A stretch of DNA of 5,824 nt from Bacillota bacterium (GTDB lineage: Bacteria; Bacillota; Clostridia; Acetivibrionales; DSM-1351). The notes under the pieces were generated by a model. The model worked only from the letters and a program-made list of their open reading frames with translations, was not told the origin of the DNA and did no database searches. The stretch spans positions 1 to 5,824 of the forward strand of contig JAEZIU010000355.1 of the NCBI GenBank assembly GCA_023436485.1, given 5' to 3'. The number at the start of each line of letters is the position of its first letter. Position 1 is the stretch's first letter. Shown here piece after piece: positions 1 through 5,824 of the stretch. The translations under genes and the position numbers were made by a program.

Positions 1-914
1 ATTACGGACAGCTCGTCGGGGTCAAAATCACCTTCATCCCTTCTTGTCCTCAAATCCTCGCATATATCCTCAAGCTGGTAAACAACTGATTCAAGTTTTT
101 CGGACAAAGGAATAAGCCCTTCATCATACTTCTGAACGGCAGCAAGCTCTGAAAGTGCCTTGTTAATATTATATAAAGCTGATTTACCGTTGTCTTCGCC
201 ATCACTCAGTAATTCATAAGAACTATGTATTGAATTCATAATTTTCTCTGAATTAGCAAGTAATTGTCTCCTTTTTAACAGGTCTTCATCTTCGCCTTCC
301 TTGAGTTTGGCATTTTTTATCTCATCAATCTGAAATTTCAGCATATCCATCCTGCGTTCAATTTCGCCTTTATCTCCAACAATGCCTTTAAGTTTGGATT
401 TTACTAATTTATAGTCCTCAAAGAGAGAGTGATATTCAGACTTTATCTTTTGAATAGCTTCTCCTCCAAAAGCATCCAACAAATCAACATGTGATTCGGT
501 TTTAAGCAACGATTGATTATCGTGCTGACCGTGAATATCCAAAAGAAGCTGCCCTACCTGTTTGAGTACCGAAACATTTACCAACCTTCCGTTTATACGA
601 CACGTATTCTTTCCACTTAAGCTTATTTCCCTCGACAGGATCAAGCTACCATCCTCATGTTCGATACCCAGTTCATTCAAAATGTCATTTATATATGTAC
701 TGTCATATTCGAACACAGCTTCAATAAATGCCTTTTCTTTACCATTTCTTATTATTTCCCTGTTTACGCGTTCTCCGAGGACAGCATTTATTGAATCAAT
801 AAGAATGGACTTTCCCGCACCGGTTTCACCTGTAAGCACATTCAACCCCGGTGAAATTTCAAGACTTATCTTATCAATAAGTGCAATATTCTGGATATCG
901 AGCTGTAACAGCAT
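1..914 (-). CDS. recN: DNA repair protein RecN, N-terminal part (cut by window edge)
   Basis: RecN is an SMC-like cytosolic ATPase acting early in recombinational repair of DNA double-strand breaks. The visible 304 codons, about half of the usual 550-575 residues, start MLLQLDIQNIALID and carry the Walker A motif GETGAGKS at residues 29-36, followed by the RecN-typical DIHGQHDNQSLL at 126-137. From about residue 150 the chain is rich in charged residues and leucine, as expected for the coiled-coil arm, and the last visible residues read FDPDELSV, matching the conserved FDP segment of the family. The ABC signature and Walker B motif would lie beyond the left edge. The ATG at 914 has an AGGTG ribosome site 7 bases upstream (926-922). 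It lies 37 bases after argR, the usual clostridial order. No frameshift or stop is seen in the visible part, so the truncation comes from the window and not from decay. Identification is very secure. Confidence 0.96.
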   Translation of the reverse strand, partial: MLLQLDIQNIALIDKISLEISPGLNVLTGETGAGKSILIDSINAVLGERVNREIIRNGKEKAFIEAVFEYDSTYINDILNELGIEHEDGSLILSREISLSGKNTCRINGRLVNVSVLKQVGQLLLDIHGQHDNQSLLKTESHVDLLDAFGGEAIQKIKSEYHSLFEDYKLVKSKLKGIVGDKGEIERRMDMLKFQIDEIKNAKLKEGEDEDLLKRRQLLANSEKIMNSIHSSYELLSDGEDNGKSALYNINKALSELAAVQKYDEGLIPLSEKLESVVYQLEDICEDLRTRRDEGDFDPDELSV

Positions 915-942
915 ACAAAAACACCTGCCTGTTTAAAAGTAA

Positions 943-970
943 TTTATGATTTTATGATTTTATCATTTTA
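943..970. repeat. 8-base tandem repeat across the argR stop codon
   Basis: On the plus strand the units are tttatgat (943-950), tttatgat (951-958), tttatcat (959-966) and a partial ttta (967-970). On the coding strand this spells the end of ArgR (Lys-Met-Ile-Lys-Ser-stop) and the first bases after it; each unit contains TAA/TGA-like triplets. It is AT-rich and could be chance low complexity. A unit gained or lost would alter only the last residues of ArgR or the argR-recN gap. Confidence 0.6.
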
Positions 971-1404
971 TTAAATTTATTAACTATATCCTCAGCAATT
1001 TTTTCAGCCCGGCAAACCATTATTAATGTATCATCTCCGGCTATTGTACCCAATATTTCAGTCCATTTAAGTGAATCTATTGCAGACCCGGCAGCCTGAG
1101 CCATTCCGGACAGTGTCTTAACAACAACTATATTATTGGCATAATCACTGGATACATATGCTTCTGTAAGTATAGTAATCAATCTATTTGAAACCTGATT
1201 TTCAGTTTGAGCAAAAGCAGAATATTTATATTTGCCTTCAGGAGTCATAACCTTAATAAGCCTTAATTCCTTAATATCACGGGAAACTGTAGCCTGAGTT
1301 ACATCCATTCCCTGTTCCTTAAGTCTTTCTGCAAGTTCTTCTTGTGTTTCAATATCGTTATTATCAATTATATCCAGAATTTTTGCGTGTCTGTTATATT
1401 TCAT
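952..1404 (-). CDS. argR: Arginine repressor ArgR/AhrC
   Basis: This is the arginine-sensing transcription factor that, as a hexamer with bound arginine, represses arginine biosynthesis genes and in many Firmicutes activates catabolic ones. At 150 residues it has the normal family length. The N-terminal winged helix-turn-helix (about 1-70) contains ATVSRDIKEL at 38-47 with the conserved Ser-Arg DNA-contact pair at 41-42. The C-terminal oligomerisation and arginine-binding domain (about 80-150) has TLSGMAQAAGSAIDSL at 97-112 and GTIAGDDT at 119-126, whose paired aspartates bind arginine in the family. The ATG overlaps the nadK stop (ATGA), and AGGAG at 1414-1410 inside the nadK 3' end lies 5 bases upstream, so translation is probably coupled. 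No arginine biosynthesis gene is in view; location next to recN is standard in Firmicutes and does not imply local regulation. No ARG box was recognised nearby. Confidence 0.97.
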   Translation of the reverse strand: MKYNRHAKILDIIDNNDIETQEELAERLKEQGMDVTQATVSRDIKELRLIKVMTPEGKYKYSAFAQTENQVSNRLITILTEAYVSSDYANNIVVVKTLSGMAQAAGSAIDSLKWTEILGTIAGDDTLIMVCRAEKIAEDIVNKFNKMIKS

Positions 1405-2267
1405 CTTTTCTCCTCTTTTCTCTCGTAAATTTTGCTTCTGAGTACGGTAAAAAAGTTTTTAGAATTTACTCTGATTATTTTTACAGTACTTTCAGTTTTC
1501 TCTATTTCCAGATAATCTCCACCTGTTATTTCAAAATTTTTCTGTCCGTCCACAGTTACAATGGCTTTATGCTCAAAACCCTGTGATACACAAATTTTAA
1601 TTTTTCGAATATCCGAAGTAATTAATGCCCTTGACGACAAAATATGCGGACATATAGGAGTTATGATAATCAGTCCCGATGTAGGCTCAACTATCGGCCC
1701 TCCTGCCGATAAAGAATACGCCGTGGAACCTGTTGGGGTAGCAACCACGATGCCGTCTCCCGGGTACATCTCAACAAGGTTATTATCAATATAAGTACTA
1801 AGATGAAGTATTCTTGGAATGCCCCCTCTTGAAATTACTATATCATTTATTGCTACGTCCTGGGCAGCCAGCTTTCCGTCCTTATACAATCTGGAGGATA
1901 ACATTATTCTATCTTCCAAACTGTATCTGTCATTTAATATATTTTCTACTGCTTGCTCTATCTCTCCTTTTTCAACATCAGTTAAAAAGCCAAGAGAGCC
2001 GAGGTTAATTCCCAACATAGGTAGCCCGTACAAATATGCAGTCCTGGCTGTTCTCAAAAAAGTACCGTCTCCCCCGAGGCATATAATCATATCGCAATTA
2101 TGACAGATTTCAACTACATGTTTGTCAATATCATCCATTTCAAAAGACCCGTCATAAGTAGGTAATACGGCTTGTCCGCCGTGTTTTTCAATACTTGTAA
2201 CCAATTGTTTTGTGTATTCTAATCCTTTGTCTTTCTCTCTGTTGGTTATAACTCCGATTTTTTTCAT
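1401..2267 (-). CDS. nadK: NAD kinase (ATP/polyphosphate-NAD kinase)
   Basis: Cytosolic enzyme phosphorylating NAD at the 2' hydroxyl of its adenosine ribose to give NADP, thus setting the NADP(H) pool. The 288-residue product starts MKKIGVITNREKDKG and shows the family signature GGDGT at 65-69 (catalytic Asp67), NLGSLGFLTD at 88-97, an Asn-Asp pair at 141-142 where many relatives have Asn-Glu, and the glycine-rich ATPTGSTAYSLSAGGP at 176-191. The ITPICPH segment follows, as usual. The start at 2267 is chosen because GGAGG (2282-2278) lies 10 bases upstream and the N-terminus matches the family. An in-frame ATG at 2300 would add MLLHGSWRLTT but has no ribosome site. The stop overlaps the argR start by 4 bases. 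The gene follows tlyA after 68 bases. Function is secure; phosphate donor preference cannot be told from sequence. Confidence 0.96.
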   Translation of the reverse strand: MKKIGVITNREKDKGLEYTKQLVTSIEKHGGQAVLPTYDGSFEMDDIDKHVVEICHNCDMIICLGGDGTFLRTARTAYLYGLPMLGINLGSLGFLTDVEKGEIEQAVENILNDRYSLEDRIMLSSRLYKDGKLAAQDVAINDIVISRGGIPRILHLSTYIDNNLVEMYPGDGIVVATPTGSTAYSLSAGGPIVEPTSGLIIITPICPHILSSRALITSDIRKIKICVSQGFEHKAIVTVDGQKNFEITGGDYLEIEKTESTVKIIRVNSKNFFTVLRSKIYERKEEKR

Positions 2268-2277
2268 AGTCGTCAGC

Positions 2278-2282
2278 CTCCA
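2278..2282 (-). promoter_or_regulatory. Ribosome binding site of nadK
   Basis: GGAGG on the minus strand, 10 bases before the ATG at 2267. It decides the nadK start: the upstream in-frame ATG at 2300 is preceded by the AT-rich GAATAACAACT with no purine-rich site. An out-of-frame ATG overlaps the site itself (CATGGAGG) and is unlikely to be used. Confidence 0.8.
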
Positions 2283-2335
2283 TGAGCCGTGCAGTAACAT
2301 AGTTGTTATTCTTTTTAATCACTTTATCAGATTAT

Positions 2336-3148
2336 TCAGCTTTTTACCAGTGTAGCGTGTGCTTCAGAAACCACACTTTCTACAAGTTTATTTATGTCTA
2401 TTGATTCTTGATTCTCATTTTTTGTTGTATACAATAAGTACTCTATATTGCCTTCCGGGCCCTTAATAGGTGAAAATGATAGCTCTTTTATAAATAAATT
2501 GCTGGCAGTAACAAAATTTATTATGTTAAATATTACTTCCTTATGAACGGCGCTGTCCCGCACTACACCGTGCTTGCCAACCTTTTCACGTCCTGCCTCG
2601 AACTGCGGTTTTATCAGACATACCAACTCCGCCTCGTCCTTCAAAAGTGCCAGAACTGCCGGTAATACCTTTGTAAGAGATATAAATGAAACATCTATAG
2701 ATGCAAAATCAGACAAAAAGCCGATATCCTCCGGCTTAACATACCGGACATTTGTGCGTTCCTTACATACAACTCTGGGGTCGTTTCTCAATTCCCATGC
2801 CAGTTGACCATACCCAACATCTACAGCAACAACCTTTATTGCACCGTTTTTCAACATACAATCCGTAAATCCGCCTGTAGATGCACCTATATCAAGGCAG
2901 CTCTTATTTGCAAGATCTATATTAAAAGCACTGATGGCTTTAGCAAGCTTTAGTCCTCCCCTGCTTACATAAGGATTGACATTTTCCTTGATTTCTATCT
3001 CACATTCAACAGGGATTTTTGTACCCGGCTTGTCCTCCCTGATTCCATTAATCCACACAAGACCGGCCATAATTGCACTCTTGCATTTTTCTCGGCTCTC
3101 AAACAAGCCTTTGTTTACAAGTAGTACATCAAGTCTTTCCTTTTCCAA
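2336..3148 (-). CDS. tlyA: TlyA-family S4/FtsJ rRNA 2'-O-methyltransferase
   Basis: TlyA proteins methylate ribose 2' hydroxyls of rRNA (in mycobacteria 16S C1409 and 23S C1920, sensitising to capreomycin); the old name hemolysin A is misleading. The 270 residues comprise an N-terminal S4 RNA-binding domain (about 1-60, ERLDVLLVNKGLFESREK onward), a linker, and a Rossmann FtsJ-type domain with SAM motif CLDIGASTGGFTDCML at 84-99. A Lys-Asp-Lys-Glu set is visible: Lys67 in SRGGLKLAKA, Asp152 in DVSFISL, Lys180 in IKPQFEAGRE and Glu236 in GNIEYLL. Each sits two positions below the catalytic tetrad proposed for mycobacterial TlyA. The start is TTG at 3148, supported by GGAGGG six bases upstream and by the family N-terminus; no suitable ATG lies nearby. 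It follows dxs after 22 bases. Family is secure; the exact rRNA target is inferred. Confidence 0.94.
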   Translation of the reverse strand: MEKERLDVLLVNKGLFESREKCKSAIMAGLVWINGIREDKPGTKIPVECEIEIKENVNPYVSRGGLKLAKAISAFNIDLANKSCLDIGASTGGFTDCMLKNGAIKVVAVDVGYGQLAWELRNDPRVVCKERTNVRYVKPEDIGFLSDFASIDVSFISLTKVLPAVLALLKDEAELVCLIKPQFEAGREKVGKHGVVRDSAVHKEVIFNIINFVTASNLFIKELSFSPIKGPEGNIEYLLYTTKNENQESIDINKLVESVVSEAHATLVKS

Positions 3149-3154
3149 AATATA

Positions 3155-3160
3155 CCCTCC
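3155..3160 (-). promoter_or_regulatory. Strong ribosome binding site for the TTG start of tlyA
   Basis: GGAGGG on the minus strand, six bases before the TTG at 3148. It lies in the 22-base gap after the dxs stop. The near-perfect match to the 16S anti-Shine-Dalgarno explains how a weak TTG codon can serve as start and fixes the N-terminus as MEKERLDVLL. Confidence 0.8.
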
Positions 3161-3170
3161 AAAAGATTTA

Positions 3171-5042
3171 TTATAACGTGGTATTTTTTAACATATCTAT
3201 TATATCATTTGTTACAGAGTCTGTATCTAATCTAAGTTTTTTCAGAAGTTCTTCTCTTGAACCCTGAGGTATAAACTGCTCCGGCAGGCCTTTTATAATT
3301 AAACGTGTTTTATAGTTAAAAGTGTTAAGGGTATCAAGTACTCTGCTGCCGAATCCACCCATTACACAATTGTCTTCCATTGTTACCAGATTGTTATATT
3401 TATTTGCACATTCTTTGATTAATTCTACATCCAAAGGCTTTATAAATCTGGCACTGACAACCCCTGCATCAATACCATTCTCTTTTAACTTTTCAGATAC
3501 TTGTAAAGCTGTTTCAACCATACTTCCCACAGCTAAAATACACACCTGCTGTCCATCCTTCAGCACTGCTCCCTTGCCGGGTTCTAAAGGTATTTGATGT
3601 TTAGTTAAATCCTTTCCTCTGCCTCTTGGGTATCTGATAGCTATAGGCCCGTTATGTTTATTTATGGCATAATCAACCATTGCTTTAAGCTCATAATAAT
3701 CAGCAGGGGCCATTATTGTAAAATCAGGTATGTGATTTAAAAATGATAAATCAAATTCACCCTGATGGGTTTCTCCATCCTCACCTACAATCCCTGCTCT
3801 GTCAACTCCTATAACTACATGCAATTTCTGCAGTGCTACATCATGTATTAACTGGTCATATGCTCTCTGCAAAAAAGATGAATAAACTGCAACAACAGGT
3901 ACCATACCATTTATGGCCATTCCGGCAGCCGAAGTCACTGCATGCTGTTCGGCTATACCCACGTCAAAAAACCTTTGAGGATACTTTTTGCTGAATTTGG
4001 ATAACCCCGTTCCCTTTGCCATTGCTGCTGATATGGCAACCACTCTGTTATTCTTTTCAGCTGCTTCTAAAACCGCTTCTCCAAAAACTTCTGAATAGTC
4101 GGGCAGCTTCTTACCATATGTTTCTCCGGTCTCCACCTCAAAAGGTGCTATTCCATGAAATCTGTCAGGACTTTCTTCTGCATAAGAATAACCCTTTCCC
4201 TTCTGAGTACATACATGAATTAGCACAGGCCCTTTAATTTTTTTTGCTGCCTGTAGTGATTTATTCAGCTCATCCAAACTATGTCCATCTACAGGTCCGT
4301 AGTATTTATAACCTAACTGTTCAAAAAATACTCCCGGCGTAATGAGATATTTCACAGTACTTTTTAATTTTCGTACTGCTTTTCTAGCTCTCTTACCAAT
4401 ATTGGGCATTTTATCCAGAAAATTATCTATATCCTCTTTTGTCTTTGTGTAAACAGGTTCAGTACGCAGTTTACTTAAATATCTGGACATCCCGCCTACG
4501 TTCTGTGCTATGGACATCTCATTATCATTAAGTACTACAATAAAGTTACTTGTTGACCTTCCGGCATCATTTAACGCTTCATAGGCCATTCCGCCGGTCA
4601 TTGCACCATCGCCTATTACAGCCATTACGCTGTAGTTTTCCTTCTTTATATCCCTTGCACGGGCAATTCCCAGGGCTGCTGATATAGATGTACTGCTGTG
4701 TCCTGTGTTAAAACAGTCGTGTCCGCTTTCACAGGTTTTGGGAAACCCGGCTAAACCTCCGAATTTTCGCAAAGTATCAAAATCTGCCTTTCGGCCTGTC
4801 AGTATCTTGTGAACATATGATTGATGGCCTACATCCCAAACTACCTTATCCATATTTGTGTTAAAGTTATTATGGATTGCAAGAGTCAACTCAACAACAC
4901 CCAGATTTGAGGCCAAATGCCCCCCTGTTTTTGAAACTTTATATATAAGAAATGTTCTAATTTCTTCTGCAAGAACTTTTAACTGTTCAATCTCCAATTT
5001 TGCTATATCTTCAGGAGAGTTTATACTATCCAAATACCCCAC
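3171..5042 (-). CDS. dxs: 1-deoxy-D-xylulose-5-phosphate synthase
   Basis: Thiamine-diphosphate enzyme condensing pyruvate with glyceraldehyde 3-phosphate to DXP, the entry and main control step of the MEP isoprenoid pathway; DXP also feeds thiamine and pyridoxal synthesis in many bacteria. The product of 623 residues is of full family length. Visible signatures are TGGHLASNLGVVELT (39-53), DVGHQSYVHKILTGR (70-84), GHSSTSIS (114-121), the ThDP/Mg motif GDGAMTGGMAYEALNDAG (144-161) closing with the Asn of NDNEMS (Asn174), GIAEQHAVT with the catalytic Glu365 (362-370), DRAGIVGEDGETHQGEFD (414-431), and YPRGRG (471-476). The C-terminal transketolase domain ends with MEDNCVMGGFGS (555-566) and LPEQFIPQGSREELL. 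The start is GTG at 5042, with AAGGAG at 5056-5051 eight bases upstream. That site lies within the last codons of the preceding gene, which stops 5 bases away, so coupling is likely. No riboswitch is seen. Confidence 0.98.
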   Translation of the reverse strand: MGYLDSINSPEDIAKLEIEQLKVLAEEIRTFLIYKVSKTGGHLASNLGVVELTLAIHNNFNTNMDKVVWDVGHQSYVHKILTGRKADFDTLRKFGGLAGFPKTCESGHDCFNTGHSSTSISAALGIARARDIKKENYSVMAVIGDGAMTGGMAYEALNDAGRSTSNFIVVLNDNEMSIAQNVGGMSRYLSKLRTEPVYTKTKEDIDNFLDKMPNIGKRARKAVRKLKSTVKYLITPGVFFEQLGYKYYGPVDGHSLDELNKSLQAAKKIKGPVLIHVCTQKGKGYSYAEESPDRFHGIAPFEVETGETYGKKLPDYSEVFGEAVLEAAEKNNRVVAISAAMAKGTGLSKFSKKYPQRFFDVGIAEQHAVTSAAGMAINGMVPVVAVYSSFLQRAYDQLIHDVALQKLHVVIGVDRAGIVGEDGETHQGEFDLSFLNHIPDFTIMAPADYYELKAMVDYAINKHNGPIAIRYPRGRGKDLTKHQIPLEPGKGAVLKDGQQVCILAVGSMVETALQVSEKLKENGIDAGVVSARFIKPLDVELIKECANKYNNLVTMEDNCVMGGFGSRVLDTLNTFNYKTRLIIKGLPEQFIPQGSREELLKKLRLDTDSVTNDIIDMLKNTTL

Positions 5043-5047
5043 TTGAA

Positions 5048-5710
5048 TTACTCCTTTATATTACCCTTGTTAGTGCATTTTTTTTTATTATTCCATTTCT
5101 TTTTCTTTTTAAAATCTAATTTTCCAAAAAGAAATTTTACAACAACTGCTACTTTATATATTATGTAATTACTATTTTGCAATGCTACGGATTTACCCAG
5201 TGCTTTTCCGCCAACAGTAAGGGATGCAACCATCGCTGTAATTGAAAGTCCAAAAATAGAATTTTGTGCTTCCGTACCGCCGCCTGAAAACTTGTATACT
5301 ATAAAGGCAGCCGCTGTACCGCTTATTACACCGCAAATATCCCCAACGACATCGTTGCAGAAATTTGAGACCTTGTCAGCATTTCTTATTAGCATAACAG
5401 CCTGTTTTGCACCATAAAGCTTTCGTGATGCCATTGAATGAAACGGTGCCTCATCCGCAGCTGTTGCAGCTGTACCTATCAGGTCAAATAATATACTTAT
5501 GGTTATTATAGCAAAAACAATAAGAAATGAAACAACTGTGGTAGCATTACCTAATGTTTCATTTGAAAAAAAAGACATAAAAATAGAAATGAAAAAAGTG
5601 ATTACCGTTATTAAAAGTGTCCAAACTCTTGTTTCTTTTTTTGAGCTAATAGCATTAGCCCTGAATTTTACCTTTTTTTCATCGGCTGGATGCTTTAAAT
5701 TATCTTCCAC
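5048..5710 (-). CDS. Small integral membrane protein resembling a stand-alone DUF21/CNNM domain
   Basis: A 220-residue membrane protein of unproven function. A charged cytosolic N-terminus (1-28) precedes hydrophobic segments at about 30-49, 56-79, 121-141 and 151-168, with a further apolar stretch at 183-196 and a lysine-rich tail (198-220, KKKKK at 201-205). The stretch FDLIGTAATAADEAPFHSMA (75-94), followed by RKLYGAKQAVMLIRNADKVS, resembles in layout the DUF21 acidic turn and amphipathic juxtamembrane helix; GGKALGKSVALQN (167-179) sits where CNNM/CorB proteins have GEIxPK and a following Arg-Asn. The CBS pair and CorC domain of typical CNNM/CorC proteins are absent, and the usual Pro of the PK motif is missing. 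Start GTG at 5710 has GGAGG (5721-5717) six bases upstream. It ends 5 bases before dxs, suggesting co-translation. Magnesium/divalent cation transport is only a family-based guess. Confidence 0.7.
   Translation of the reverse strand: MEDNLKHPADEKKVKFRANAISSKKETRVWTLLITVITFFISIFMSFFSNETLGNATTVVSFLIVFAIITISILFDLIGTAATAADEAPFHSMASRKLYGAKQAVMLIRNADKVSNFCNDVVGDICGVISGTAAAFIVYKFSGGGTEAQNSIFGLSITAMVASLTVGGKALGKSVALQNSNYIIYKVAVVVKFLFGKLDFKKKKKWNNKKKCTNKGNIKE
5051..5056 (-). promoter_or_regulatory. Ribosome binding site of dxs, inside the upstream gene
   Basis: AAGGAG on the minus strand, eight bases before the GTG at 5042. It forms the codons for Lys-Glu that end the upstream membrane protein (AAG GAG TAA), so the dxs site is cleared or occupied by ribosomes finishing that gene. 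It supports GTG as the dxs start. Confidence 0.8.
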
Positions 5711-5716
5711 ACCAAT

Positions 5717-5721
5717 CCTCC
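5717..5721 (-). promoter_or_regulatory. Ribosome binding site of the DUF21-like gene
   Basis: GGAGG on the minus strand, six bases before the GTG at 5710. It supports the GTG start and hence a protein beginning MEDNLKHPADEKK; no in-frame ATG is available near it. Confidence 0.75.
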
Positions 5722-5760
5722 AGATTTATTAGAAAAACAGGTGGCAGTTTATTGAGTAAA

Positions 5761-5824
5761 TTTTGCGGCTTAGGTCAGGCAGGATTTCCCTGACATGTGC
5801 TGGAATGTCGCCAAACCAGTGGTT
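5761..5824. other. GC-rich right edge with small inverted repeats, origin unknown
   Basis: These 64 bases are about 52% GC (33 of 64), against about 34% in 5711-5760 and 35% in 5641-5700. They contain an inverted repeat GTCAGG/CCTGAC (5774-5779 with 5789-5794, 9-base loop), an alternative CAGG/CCTG stem (5780-5783 with 5789-5792), and AACCA-G-TGGTT (5814-5824) cut by the window end. Read on the minus strand, one frame stays open from the edge to a TAA at 5729-5727 (about 31 codons, beginning NHWFGDIPAHVREILPDLSR), but an open frame this short has a fair chance of being random and I recognise no family. It does not look like the end of IspA, the common upstream neighbour of dxs in clostridia. 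It might be the 3' end of another gene or the end of a mobile element; neither is shown. Confidence 0.35.

Noticed and set aside
562..936. Plus-strand open frame of 124 codons
   Set aside because: It lies antisense to the start of recN, whose Walker A and other conserved motifs are clear; the translation shows no family features and no ribosome site was seen.
955..972. Possible ARG box between argR and recN
   Set aside because: The palindrome ATGAT-AAA-ATCAT has arms too close together for the consensus TGNATWWWWATNCA, and the run is better explained as tandem AT-rich repeat.
1819..2103. Plus-strand open frames opposite nadK, including one of 94 codons
   Set aside because: They overlap the NAD kinase catalytic region on the opposite strand and read as low-complexity shadow translations.
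2336..3148. Hemolysin function for the TlyA-like gene
   Set aside because: The S4 and FtsJ domains with a full Lys-Asp-Lys-Glu set and SAM motif point to an rRNA methyltransferase; the hemolysin name is historical.
3322..3597. Plus-strand open frame of 91 codons
   Set aside because: It is antisense to the conserved C-terminal domain of dxs and has no recognisable features.
5499..5732. Plus-strand open frame of 77 codons opposite the membrane protein
   Set aside because: The minus-strand gene has a good ribosome site, membrane segments and operon fit; the antisense frame has none of these.
5711..5760. Sigma-A promoter for the operon, for example TTTACT with a downstream TAATAA
   Set aside because: On the minus strand the spacing is about 20 bases or more and the -35 match is weak; it cannot be told from chance AT-rich sequence.
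5774..5794. Hairpin GTCAGG/CCTGAC as an intrinsic terminator
   Set aside because: The stem is only six base pairs with a 9-base loop and is not followed by a T-run on either strand.

Overview
The window carries one leftward (minus-strand) gene cluster typical of low-GC Firmicutes of class Clostridia. In transcription order it reads: a small DUF21/CNNM-like membrane protein, dxs, tlyA, nadK, argR, recN (recN runs off the left edge). The gene order dxs-tlyA-nadK-argR-recN, AT-rich DNA, strong GGAGG-type ribosome binding sites and several GTG/TTG starts all fit a clostridium. The proteins look like those of the cellulolytic Ruminiclostridium/Clostridium cluster III group, but that placement is an impression from reading, not a search result.

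Layout from right to left. Bases 5711-5824 hold the leader of the membrane-protein gene plus a locally GC-rich edge (about 52% GC from 5761 to 5824, against about 34% in the 50 bases next to it) with small inverted repeats. The source of this edge cannot be settled from the window. Bases 5048-5710 encode the membrane protein, whose last codons contain the dxs ribosome binding site. Bases 3171-5042 encode DXP synthase, 2336-3148 the TlyA-type S4/FtsJ rRNA methyltransferase, 1401-2267 NAD kinase, 952-1404 the arginine repressor, and 1-914 the N-terminal half of RecN.

All gaps are short (5, 22, 68, a 4-base overlap, 37) and no intrinsic terminator is visible between genes, so they are probably co-transcribed. 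The genes do not form one pathway: they join isoprenoid precursor synthesis (dxs), ribosome modification (tlyA), NADP supply (nadK; NADPH is needed by the step after Dxs), arginine-responsive regulation (argR) and double-strand-break repair (recN). This is a known conserved housekeeping neighbourhood. I see no phage, CRISPR, toxin-antitoxin or defence system and no convincing new system. The points most worth checking are the right-hand edge, the stand-alone DUF21-like protein, and an 8-base tandem repeat across the argR stop codon.
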